NCBI GenBank assembly: GCA_900545275.1
Contig: UQYG01000012.1
Location: 41,291 to 105,290, forward strand
Reading direction: 5' to 3'
Origin: an uncultured Sutterella sp.
GTDB taxonomy: Bacteria > Pseudomonadota > Gammaproteobacteria > Burkholderiales > Burkholderiaceae_F
DNA length: 64,000 nucleotides
The notes below the pieces were generated by a model. The model ran no database searches. It was not told where the DNA came from and was given only the letters and a program-made list of their open reading frames with translations. Each line of letters begins with the position of its first letter. Position 1 is the first letter of the stretch. A program made the position numbers and the translations under genes. Shown piece after piece: positions 42,703-50,338 of the stretch.

Positions 42703-42899
42703 GTTCTTTGCCCTCGGACAAAGAGGGGCGCATCGGTCCTGATGAACGGAGATCGGGATTGGTAAAATAAAAAAAGTTTGCTCTTCGGCTCCGGAATGAC
42801 CGTTTCCGGGCCGTGAGAGAGGGCGGAATCCGGACAGGGCGCCTCGCGCGCAAAGCCTCCGGACGGCCGACAGGAAGAACACCAGGATAGAGGCAAGGC

Positions 42900-43649
42900 A
42901 TGAATCACATTCGAATTCTTCTCGTGGACGACCACACGTTGTTTCGTAGCGGCGTCAAGGCGCTTCTGCAGCGCCAGGACGATTTCGAAGTCGTCGGCGA
43001 GGCGAGCGACGGTTTGGAGGGCGTAAAGCTCGCCGACACGGTGGAGGCCGACGTGATGTTGCTCGACATGGACATGCCGAGCATGAACGGTCGCGACGTG
43101 CTCGAACAGGTGCACGAGGCGCATCCGAATCTGGCCATCCTCATGCTGACGGTGAGCGAAGACACGGCGCTTCTGAGCGAATGTCTCGCTATGGGTGCGC
43201 GCGGCTATCTCCTCAAGAACATCGATCAGGATTTTCTCCTGCGCGCCGTGCGCACGGCCGCGCAAGGGGAGAGCATCATGTCGCCGCAGATGATGACGAA
43301 GTTCCTCGAGCGCTTCAAGGCGACTTTCAGCCACATGCCTCAGCAACCGGGTGTCGCGGCGCCGCAGGCGGCGCCCGCGGCGAAACCCTCCGCCCGCCCG
43401 GTGCGATCGACGAGCCTGCCTTCGGCCGTGGATCCCTCCGTTCTGACGCGCCGCGAAAGGCAGGCGCTCGCCTGGATCGCCCGCGGTCTCTCCAACAAGG
43501 AGGTCGCACGTGGCCTAAATCTGGCCGAATCGACCGTGAAGGTGCACGTGCAGAGCATTTTGCGCAAGCTCAATCTCACGAGTCGCGTTCAGGCGGCGGT
43601 CTACGCCATCGAGCACGGCATCGACAAGGAAGAACTCGGAGAGAACTGA
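42900..43649 (+). CDS. NarL/FixJ-type response regulator, orphan
   Basis: Two-domain response regulator of 249 residues. The receiver domain (about 5-120) has DDH, the phosphoacceptor Asp56 in LLDMDMP, and the switch residues MLTVSED and LLKNID. An Ala/Pro-rich linker (145-180) leads to a LuxR-type helix-turn-helix (TRRERQALAWIARGLSNKEVA...STVKVHVQSILRKL). No histidine kinase lies in the window. It has its own 200-bp upstream region with a TAAAAT-type -10 near 42762. Confidence 0.86.
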   Translation: MNHIRILLVDDHTLFRSGVKALLQRQDDFEVVGEASDGLEGVKLADTVEADVMLLDMDMPSMNGRDVLEQVHEAHPNLAILMLTVSEDTALLSECLAMGARGYLLKNIDQDFLLRAVRTAAQGESIMSPQMMTKFLERFKATFSHMPQQPGVAAPQAAPAAKPSARPVRSTSLPSAVDPSVLTRRERQALAWIARGLSNKEVARGLNLAESTVKVHVQSILRKLNLTSRVQAAVYAIEHGIDKEELGEN

Positions 43650-43660
43650 TTCTTCCGTTT

Positions 43661-43682
43661 CGGGCGGCTCAGACGCCGCCCG
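43661..43682. other. GC-rich hairpin between response regulator and trmL
   Basis: CGGGCGGC (43661-43668) pairs with GCCGCCCG (43675-43682); the trmL stop codon lies in the loop. There is no T-tail, so termination is doubtful. Confidence 0.4.
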
Positions 43683-44139
43683 TGTAGCCGTTTTGACGCC
43701 ACGCCTCAAACACCGTGACGGCCACCGTGTTGCTCAGATTGAGCGAGCGGTTGCCAGGTCGCATGGGGAGCCGGATGCGCTGTTCGGGCGGAAACGTTTC
43801 GCGCAGCGCTTCGGGAAGTCCTTTGCTCTCGGCCCCGAACACAAACCAGTCTCCGTCCCGGAAGGAAACCTCGGCGAAGGGGCGCGATCCCTTCGTCGTC
43901 ATGGCGAACATGCGCCCGAAGTCCGGGCGGCAGGTTTCGAGAAAGGCCTCCCACGAAGCATGCGTGCGAACGTCGGCATACTCGTGATAGTCGAGCCCCG
44001 CGCGGCGCATGTGCTTGTCTTCCATCGAAAAGCCGAGCGGCTCGATCAGATGGAGTTCCGCGCCCGTATTGGCGCACAAACGAATGACGTTGCCCGTGTT
44101 AGGCGGAATTTCCGGATGGACGAGTACGACGTGAAACAT
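43669..44139 (-). CDS. trmL: tRNA (cytidine(34)-2'-O)-methyltransferase
   Basis: SPOUT-family methyltransferase of 156 residues that 2'-O-methylates the wobble base of tRNA-Leu. The trefoil-knot motifs are HPEIPPNTGNVIRLCANTG at the N-terminus, FGAESKGLPEAL and IPM-like LPMRPGNRSLNLSNTVAV at the C-terminus. It starts five bases after rpoH, so it ends the ftsY-ppx-ftsE-ftsX-rpoH-trmL group. Confidence 0.92.
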   Translation of the reverse strand: MFHVVLVHPEIPPNTGNVIRLCANTGAELHLIEPLGFSMEDKHMRRAGLDYHEYADVRTHASWEAFLETCRPDFGRMFAMTTKGSRPFAEVSFRDGDWFVFGAESKGLPEALRETFPPEQRIRLPMRPGNRSLNLSNTVAVTVFEAWRQNGYTGGV

Positions 44140-44144
44140 GGCTT

Positions 44145-45137
44145 TCAGAGGGAATTTTCTTCTTCGAGTGCGAGGCGCATCTTTTTGAGCGCGTTCTTTT
44201 CGATCTGACGGACGCGTTCGGCGGACACGCCGAGTTCGTCGGCGAGCTCCTGCAACGTGACGGGCTTGGCGACGCCGTCGGCATTGCGGTGCAGGTAGCG
44301 CGCCTCGATGACGCGGCGGCTTCGCTCGTCGAGCGAATGAAGCGCCGTGTAGATGCCTTCGTCTTCGAGACGCTCCCTTTCCTTGGCTTCGAGTATGGCT
44401 TCGGGCGTGTCGTCTTCACGCGTGAGCCAGTCGGCGGGCGTCATCGCGTCGCGTTCGTCGTCGGACGCGGACGACGGAGTTTCAAGGCTCGTGTCCTGTC
44501 CGTACATGCGCTCTTCCATTTCGAAGACTTCTTTGGGCTTAACGTCGAGCGTAAGCGCAATGCGGTTTGCCTGTTCGTTCGTGAGCGCGAGGCGCGTGTC
44601 TTCCTTGAGCTGCCGAAGATTGAAAAAGAGCTTGCGCTGATTTTTGGTCGTGGCCATCTTGACCATGCGCCAATTGCGGATAACGTACTCCTGAATTTCG
44701 GAGCGGATCCAGTGCACGGCGAAGGTCATCAGGCGGTTTCCGCGGTTCGGATCGAAGTGAGCGACGGCCTTCATGAGGCCGATGTTCCCTTCCTGAATGA
44801 GATCCGCATAGGGAAGGCCGTAGCCGAGATAGCCGCGCGCGATGGAGATGACGAGGCGCAGGTGGCTGATAATGAGCTTCTGCAACGCTTCGCGGTCGTT
44901 GCTCGCGTGAATGGCGAGCGCCAGAGAATGTTCTTCTTCGGGCGAAAGCATGGGCGCCGCTTCGGCAAAGCGCAGATAGGCCTCAAGGTCGCCGATGCCC
45001 ACCAAAGACGGTGGCTTCGGGGCTCGGTAGGGCACGACGGCCCGTCCCGTCGCTTTCTTCGGAGCGGCGAGAAGCGGGGTCTCCCCGGTCGGAGGCGCGG
45101 GGAGAAGTGGCGTGGTGTCCTGTGTATTTTGGCTCAT
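44145..45137 (-). CDS. rpoH: Heat-shock sigma factor RpoH (sigma-32)
   Basis: Alternative sigma factor of 330 residues. The RpoH box QRKLFFNLRQLK (about 166-177) is diagnostic. Region 2 (YGLPYADLIQEGNIGLMKAVAHFDPNRGNRLMTFAVHWIRSEIQEY) and region 4 (TLQELADELGVSAERVRQIEKNALKKMR) are intact. A Pro/Ala-rich extension of about 45 residues precedes region 1.2. The position after ftsE-ftsX is the same as in E. coli. A gap of 45 bp before the ATG has a TAAGAT -10 candidate. Confidence 0.95.
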   Translation of the reverse strand: MSQNTQDTTPLLPAPPTGETPLLAAPKKATGRAVVPYRAPKPPSLVGIGDLEAYLRFAEAAPMLSPEEEHSLALAIHASNDREALQKLIISHLRLVISIARGYLGYGLPYADLIQEGNIGLMKAVAHFDPNRGNRLMTFAVHWIRSEIQEYVIRNWRMVKMATTKNQRKLFFNLRQLKEDTRLALTNEQANRIALTLDVKPKEVFEMEERMYGQDTSLETPSSASDDERDAMTPADWLTREDDTPEAILEAKERERLEDEGIYTALHSLDERSRRVIEARYLHRNADGVAKPVTLQELADELGVSAERVRQIEKNALKKMRLALEEENSL

Positions 45138-45182
45138 GCGTTCGGGATAAAAGAAAAGTCGAATCTTATGCTACCACCACTG

Positions 45183-46064
45183 TCAGTGGACCGAGTGCCA
45201 CGAGCCTAGGGCCGAAAAAGCTGCGATGAGTCCGCCCGCAAAGGCGGAGAAAGCGACGAAATATGTGCACCAGAGGACGGGCGGCAGGGCGAGACGCAGG
45301 GGCGTATCGTAGATCGCCGCAGCTTCGGCAATCGGACCGGAGAGAACATGAATGCCCGAAGCCGTGATGAGGATGGCGAGAAGCGCGCCCGCGAACATGA
45401 CGAGCATACCTCGCCAGGCCCAGGGCCGGATCGCGAAAAGGGGCGTTGCGCCAAAGAGGTAGAGCGCCCGCATTTCGGTGCGCGCAGAAAGGGTCGTCAT
45501 GCGCAGGGCAGCCCACAAGACGAGCGAAACGAGCAGAAAAATGGTACCGCCGAGAAACAGAAGCCCCGTGCGGGCCACGTCGGCGAGGACCGTGAGTTTG
45601 GTGTGCCATTCGCTTTCGTAGGCGATCATGTCGACGCCCTCGAGCTTTTCCATGGCGGCGGCCGTTTTTTCAATTTCTTCGGGTGCGGCCCGGTCGTCCA
45701 CGGTGGCGACGAGCAGGTCGGGCAAGGGATTGTGCATCTTGCTGCGCTTGACGCCGAGTCCTTCGTTCAGTTCCCGAAAGGCGGTTTCTTTCGGAATGTG
45801 GCGGACCGTTTCGATTTCAGGGAGTTCTTCGATCTCTTCGGCAAGCATCTTGACGTCGGCCTTGTCCGTCGTAAAGACACTGATTTCTACGGACGTGGGT
45901 AGCGAGCGGATCGGTTCGGAAATCCCGTAGACGACCGTGAAGATGAAAAGCGGTACGGAAAGGGCGAATCCGGCGAGCATCGTCGCCAGGGCGAGCATCC
46001 GGCCGTCGCGGCACAGTCCCCGCCAGGTTTCCTTGAAGGCCCATGCGTAGGAGGTAAACATCAT
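45183..46064 (-). CDS. ftsX: Cell-division protein FtsX
   Basis: Membrane partner of FtsE, regulating peptidoglycan hydrolases through EnvC during division. It is 293 residues with a cytoplasmic N-terminus, a transmembrane helix (about 25-47), a periplasmic loop (48-160) that contacts EnvC, and three C-terminal helices. ATG at 46064 overlaps the ftsE stop as ATGA with GGGAG upstream. EnvC itself is encoded about 4 kb away in this window. The frame runs further upstream over ftsE but without family similarity. Confidence 0.9.
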   Translation of the reverse strand: MMFTSYAWAFKETWRGLCRDGRMLALATMLAGFALSVPLFIFTVVYGISEPIRSLPTSVEISVFTTDKADVKMLAEEIEELPEIETVRHIPKETAFRELNEGLGVKRSKMHNPLPDLLVATVDDRAAPEEIEKTAAAMEKLEGVDMIAYESEWHTKLTVLADVARTGLLFLGGTIFLLVSLVLWAALRMTTLSARTEMRALYLFGATPLFAIRPWAWRGMLVMFAGALLAILITASGIHVLSGPIAEAAAIYDTPLRLALPPVLWCTYFVAFSAFAGGLIAAFSALGSWHSVH

Positions 46065-46729
46065 TCTCTCCCTGCGGCAGTGTCGAGTTCGATGACGCGA
46101 ACCTTGAAGTGACGCGGACGGGGAATGCGGTGACTCGCAAGGAAAACCGTGACGCCCGCCTGGGCGAACATGCCGAGAAGGTCGATGAGCGTCTGCGCGT
46201 TTCGGTCGTCTAGGTGCGCCGCGGGTTCGTCGGCGAGAATGAGGGCGGGACGGTTTACGACGGCCCGCGCGAGCATGGCGAGCTGTCGTTGACCGGCCGA
46301 AAGTTCGTGGGGGCGAAGGTCCGCGAGCGCGGCAAGTCCGCACTTCTCGAGCGCAATACGCGCCCTGGTGCGGGCTTCGCGGAAAGACTCCTCCGCCACG
46401 ACAGCGGGAATCAGCACGTTTTCGAGCACGCTTCGGTCTTCAAGCAGAAGACCGCCCTGCATCATGATGCCCATGGAACGGCGAAGCGAGCGCCGCTCGA
46501 GTTCGTTGTAGTCGTTGATGCGGTCGCCCGCCACGATCACCTCGCCCTTCGTGGGCTTGCGCAGACCGCTCAGCATTTCAAGAACGAGCGTCTTGCCGCT
46601 TCCCGTGGAACCGTGAAGCAACACAAATTCTCCGCGAAAGGCGGAAAACGAGAGGTTCTCTAGGCGTACGACGTCGTCGATCGATACGCCGACCTGTCGG
46701 AATTCGAAAAGGGGCGGTTCGCTGTACAC
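46061..46729 (-). CDS. ftsE: Cell-division ATP-binding protein FtsE
   Basis: ABC ATPase of 222 residues. Walker A is GSTGSGKT (about 40-47), the signature is LSAGQRQLAMLARA and Walker B is LILADEP. The Q-loop region is MMQGGLLLEDRSVLENV. The D-loop and H-loop follow (AHLDDRN, ASHR). It couples ATP hydrolysis to FtsX motion and EnvC activation. It starts three bases after the Ppx gene, so all are probably in one transcript. Confidence 0.92.
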   Translation of the reverse strand: MYSEPPLFEFRQVGVSIDDVVRLENLSFSAFRGEFVLLHGSTGSGKTLVLEMLSGLRKPTKGEVIVAGDRINDYNELERRSLRRSMGIMMQGGLLLEDRSVLENVLIPAVVAEESFREARTRARIALEKCGLAALADLRPHELSAGQRQLAMLARAVVNRPALILADEPAAHLDDRNAQTLIDLLGMFAQAGVTVFLASHRIPRPRHFKVRVIELDTAAGRE

Positions 46730-46732
46730 GGG

Positions 46733-48202
46733 TTATTCTCGGCAGATGCGAAGGGAGAGTCCGGCGTCTTTCCAACGCTCCTCCTCTTCGTACAGGCATT
46801 GATTGGTGAGCGGTCGGCCTTGCAGCCAGGTTGCGGGCAGCGTCAGAGTGTCCGAGGATTCATCGTACCGCATGTCGGGGAAGGAGGGCTCGATGCGGGC
46901 CTGAAGAAAGACGAGGGCGAGGCGCAGAGCCAGAACGGCTCGCCAGAAGGGATCGTCTTCGTCGGGACTCGGATCTTCGGGGAGAGGTCCTTCCTGCCAC
47001 TGCAGAAGGTTCGCCGTTTCGAAGCGGTCCGCGCGCGCGACACCCGCCAACGTCCAGTTCCGCATCAACTGTGCGGCGATCCGAGGGGCGTTGTGACCGG
47101 TGATCGCCTGCCCCGCTTCGTGAAGCAAGGCCGCCGCGCGCAAATTTCGACGCAGGCTCTCCGATGCTTCGGGTGCGAGAAGGGAGAGAAGGTGCTTGGC
47201 CCAGAACGCAGCCCGTTCGCCCTGATGGATATCGAGCGAAAGACGACGTGCAAGATCGCGAACAGAGTCCTCCCTTTCGTCCCGATAGGGAGGATTTCCG
47301 AGGAGTTCGTAGAGAAGGCCCACCCGGACGCCGCCCTGCGAGAGCCGGGCTTCGCTCAGTCCGAGTGTACGGTAGACGGCCTGCAGAACCGTGAGCCCTC
47401 CGGCGATGACCTCGTAGCGGTCCGCGCGCATGCCTGGGAAGGCTTGGGCAAAGCGCCCTTTGGAGCGAAGAAGCCGGGCAATGAGTTCCTCAATGTGTTC
47501 GAGACGGACCTCATCCTTCGTCCAGCCGAGATTGCGGCAGGTCTCCACGACGGCTCGGAAAGTGCCTGCCGTCATGTAGGCTTCGGACGAGGAGGCGCCC
47601 GGAAAGGTCTTCGCCGCGTCTGCGAGCACCGTCATGGCGTGCGCGAGAGCCGCCTCCTGCCGGTCGGGGGTGATTCGTCCGTCGGGGAAGAACCCGATCG
47701 AAGCGCTTACGCATCCGACGGGATAACTTGCCGAGCGCCCGATCGTTGTTCCGTGTCCCGACGCCATTTCGGTGCTTCCGCCGCCGATGTCGACGACGAG
47801 CCGTTCCTCGGCGCTGTATGGAAGCGAGCGAACCGCACCGGAAAAGGCGAAGGACGCCTCCCGTTCTCCCGAGATGATCTCGATGGGAGCGCCGAGCGCC
47901 CGCTCGGCCGCCCGCAGAAACGCGGTGTTCTGCGAGGCACGGCGCATCGCATGAGTGCCGACGACGAGGACGTTTTCGGGCGCCACGCCCAAAAGGCACT
48001 CGCGGAAGCGGGTGAGCGCGGCAAGCGCGCGGCTCTCCATGTCGGGCGTAAGCGTTCCGTCGGGGGCGAAACCGCCCGCAAGCCTTACGGTTTCCTTGCG
48101 GTAAAGGAGCGAGAGAAGACGGTTTTCTTCGAGCCGGGCGATTTCGAGCCGGAAGCTGTTGCTTCCGAGATCTACGACGGCGAGGAGGTCGGTCGGCGAC
48201 AC
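46733..48202 (-). CDS. ppx: Ppx/GppA-family exopolyphosphatase
   Basis: Actin-fold phosphatase of 489 residues acting on polyphosphate or pppGpp. The first block is VVDLGSNSFRLEIAR, then VGTHAMRRASQN, and GGGSTEMASG is the phosphate-2 loop. The C-terminal half is an HD-like helical domain (QALFHEAGQAITGHN-like region, LHEAGQAITGHNAPRI). Sequence alone does not separate Ppx from GppA. It sits between ftsY and ftsE with three-base gaps at both ends, not its usual place. Confidence 0.87.
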   Translation of the reverse strand: MSPTDLLAVVDLGSNSFRLEIARLEENRLLSLLYRKETVRLAGGFAPDGTLTPDMESRALAALTRFRECLLGVAPENVLVVGTHAMRRASQNTAFLRAAERALGAPIEIISGEREASFAFSGAVRSLPYSAEERLVVDIGGGSTEMASGHGTTIGRSASYPVGCVSASIGFFPDGRITPDRQEAALAHAMTVLADAAKTFPGASSSEAYMTAGTFRAVVETCRNLGWTKDEVRLEHIEELIARLLRSKGRFAQAFPGMRADRYEVIAGGLTVLQAVYRTLGLSEARLSQGGVRVGLLYELLGNPPYRDEREDSVRDLARRLSLDIHQGERAAFWAKHLLSLLAPEASESLRRNLRAAALLHEAGQAITGHNAPRIAAQLMRNWTLAGVARADRFETANLLQWQEGPLPEDPSPDEDDPFWRAVLALRLALVFLQARIEPSFPDMRYDESSDTLTLPATWLQGRPLTNQCLYEEEERWKDAGLSLRICRE

Positions 48203-48205
48203 GGT

Positions 48206-49150
48206 TTACTCCGCGGATTCGTCTTCTTCAAGTCCGACGAGCGCGTTGGCGAACGCACGGGCACGGAAGGGCTGAAGGTCGTCGAGCTTTTCGCCGACGC
48301 CGACGAAGTAGATCGGAAGGGGATTGTCGCGCCGCATGTCGGCAATGGCCACGAGGACGCCTCCCTTGGCGGTTCCGTCGAGCTTGGTGATGATAAGGCC
48401 CGAGAGTGTGACGGCCGCGTCAAAAGCCTTCACCTGCATGAGGGCGTTCTGACCGTTCGTGCCGTCCACGACGAGGAGCACCTCGTGCGGGGCGCCTTCG
48501 AGCGCCTTGGCCTGGGCTCGGTGAATGCGGCGCAGTTCTTCCATGAGATGGAGCTGCGTGGGGAGGCGTCCGGCCGTGTCCACGATCACGACGTCGATGC
48601 CCCGGGCCTTGGCCGCGTTGACGGCGTCGAAAGCAACGGCGGCGGGGTCGCCCCCTTCTTGGGAAATGACGTCGATGCGGTTCCTTTCGCCCCAGACGGC
48701 AAGCTGTTCGCGCGCGGCGGCGCGGAAGGTGTCGCCCGCGGCGAGAAGAACGGTCTTTTCAACGGCTGCGAAGAATTTCGACAGTTTCCCGATGGTCGTG
48801 GTCTTGCCGGCGCCGTTGACGCCCGTCATCATCATGACGAGCGGTGCGGGCCGGTCCACGTTGAAGGGCACTTCCGAGGGGGCGAGAATCGCTTCGATTT
48901 GATCCCGAAGGGCGCGGCGGACCTCTTCCTGCGTGCGCAGTCCCTTCAATTTAATTTCGTCGCGCAAACGTTGTAGGATACGCGAGGAGGTCTCGACGCC
49001 GATGTCGGCCGTAATGAGCGCGAACTCCAACTCTTCGAGGAAATCCTCATCCACGACGCCGCCGGAGAAAAGACCGACGATGTTGACGCGCGTTCTGTCC
49101 AAACCTTTTTTCAGTCGGGAAAGCCAACCTTCCGAAGAACCAAAACCCAT
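48206..49150 (-). CDS. ftsY: Signal recognition particle receptor FtsY
   Basis: SRP-receptor GTPase that docks ribosome-nascent chains at the membrane. It is 314 residues: a short N domain (about 10-95) and the G domain with GVNGAGKTTTIGKL, DTAGRLPTQLHLMEEL and TKLDGTAKGG. The acidic A domain of E. coli FtsY is missing, the normal short form in many bacteria. It is divergent from rsmD by 16 bp and leads the division cluster. Confidence 0.95.
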   Translation of the reverse strand: MGFGSSEGWLSRLKKGLDRTRVNIVGLFSGGVVDEDFLEELEFALITADIGVETSSRILQRLRDEIKLKGLRTQEEVRRALRDQIEAILAPSEVPFNVDRPAPLVMMMTGVNGAGKTTTIGKLSKFFAAVEKTVLLAAGDTFRAAAREQLAVWGERNRIDVISQEGGDPAAVAFDAVNAAKARGIDVVIVDTAGRLPTQLHLMEELRRIHRAQAKALEGAPHEVLLVVDGTNGQNALMQVKAFDAAVTLSGLIITKLDGTAKGGVLVAIADMRRDNPLPIYFVGVGEKLDDLQPFRARAFANALVGLEEDESAE

Positions 49151-49166
49151 AAGTGTTCGTTTTTGA

Positions 49167-49853
49167 ATGGCAAATAAGAAAAAATCGGAAAAATCCGGCC
49201 GTGAGGTCGGTAGAAGAAGTTTAGCAACCCGTCCGTCTTCAAGGGGAGCGGGCGTCGTGCGGATTTCGGCGGGAATGTGGCGTCATAGCCCGCTCGCCGT
49301 GCCCGACGCCGAGGGGCTTCGTCCCACGCCCGACCGCGTGCGCGGGACGCTCTTTGACTGGGTGCGCCATCTTCTCGGCGACCTTGCGGGGTGTCGAGTG
49401 CTCGATCTCTTTGCCGGAAGCGGCGTATTGGGGTTTGAAGCGGCGAGCCGCGGAGCTGCGTCCGTGGATTGGGTCGAACGGCACCGGGGAGCGGTGGCGT
49501 CGCTGCGCAAAAACGTCGAAAAATTCGGCGCCGCAGACCGCTGCCGCGTGCATGCGGGAGACGCCTTTGAATTTCTTGGCCGCACCCGGGAGACCTTCGA
49601 CCTCGTCTTCATCGATCCGCCCTACGACGCGAATCTGCAGGAGAAGGCCGTTGTCGCTGTGCTTCCCCGCTTGAGCAAGGCGGGACTTCTCTACGTGGAG
49701 ACGCCCGACGAATATCTTTCCGAAGAGAAGCTTGCGGCGCTGGGGCTTCTTCGCGTTCGCGGATCGCGGGCGGGCGTCGTGCACTATCAGCTTCTCACCC
49801 GCATCGATTCTCCGCTCGCCCCTTTGGCCAAACCCCTCAAGGAGGAGGCATGA
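49167..49853 (+). CDS. rsmD: 16S rRNA (guanine(966)-N(2))-methyltransferase RsmD
   Basis: N2-methylates G966 of 16S rRNA. It is 228 residues with an unusually long basic, Ser/Lys-rich N-terminus of about 35 residues. Diagnostic motifs are LRPTPDRVRGTLFDWV, VLDLFAGSGVLGFEAASRGA and the catalytic FIDPPYD. The start overlaps the ftsY promoter area. coaD follows with an ATGA overlap. The rsmD/ftsY divergent pair is widely conserved. Confidence 0.92.
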   Translation: MANKKKSEKSGREVGRRSLATRPSSRGAGVVRISAGMWRHSPLAVPDAEGLRPTPDRVRGTLFDWVRHLLGDLAGCRVLDLFAGSGVLGFEAASRGAASVDWVERHRGAVASLRKNVEKFGAADRCRVHAGDAFEFLGRTRETFDLVFIDPPYDANLQEKAVVAVLPRLSKAGLLYVETPDEYLSEEKLAALGLLRVRGSRAGVVHYQLLTRIDSPLAPLAKPLKEEA

Positions 49854-50338
49854 CGTTTGCCATTTATCCCGGAACCTTCGATCCCATCACGAACGGGCAC
49901 GTCGACATCGTTCGGCGTGCGGCGGGGATTTTCCCCACGGTGCTCGTGGCCGTGGCAGCAAGCGAAAAGAAGCGTCCCCTTCTGAGCCTAGAGGAGCGTC
50001 TCGAGCTCGCTCGCCTCGTGGTGAAGCCCTTTCCCAACGTGAAAGTGAAGAGCTTCACGGGGCTGCTCAAGGATCTCGTCCGTACGGAGGGTGCCAAAGT
50101 GATTGTCCGCGGAGCGCGGGCGGTCAGCGATTTCGAGGCGGAATTTCAGATGGCGGGCATGAACCGTCAGCTCATGCCCGACGTAGAGACGGTGTTTCTG
50201 ACGCCCTCTGACACCTATCAGTTCGTGAGCGGTACCTTCGTGCGCGAGATCGCGCTTCTCGGCGGTGAAGAGGCGGCGCGCTTCGTTGCGCCCGAGGTCT
50301 ATCGGGCGCTTGTGCGGGCCCGCGAAGGCCGCCGCTGA
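49850..50338 (+). CDS. coaD: Phosphopantetheine adenylyltransferase
   Basis: Transfers AMP to 4'-phosphopantetheine in CoA synthesis. It is 162 residues. The nucleotidyltransferase motif is YPGTFDPITNGHVDIVRRA (TNGH for the usual T/HxGH) at the N-terminus, plus GLLKDLVRTEGAKVIVRGARAVSDFEAEFQMAGMNR. It starts inside the rsmD stop (ATGA) and ends so that its stop directly abuts the stop of the convergent AsmA-like gene. Confidence 0.95.
   Translation: MTFAIYPGTFDPITNGHVDIVRRAAGIFPTVLVAVAASEKKRPLLSLEERLELARLVVKPFPNVKVKSFTGLLKDLVRTEGAKVIVRGARAVSDFEAEFQMAGMNRQLMPDVETVFLTPSDTYQFVSGTFVREIALLGGEEAARFVAPEVYRALVRAREGRR

Noticed and set aside
42703..42899. Structured RNA in the gap before the response regulator
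   Set aside because: GC-rich with small pairings, but no known riboswitch, RNase P or sRNA motif could be matched.
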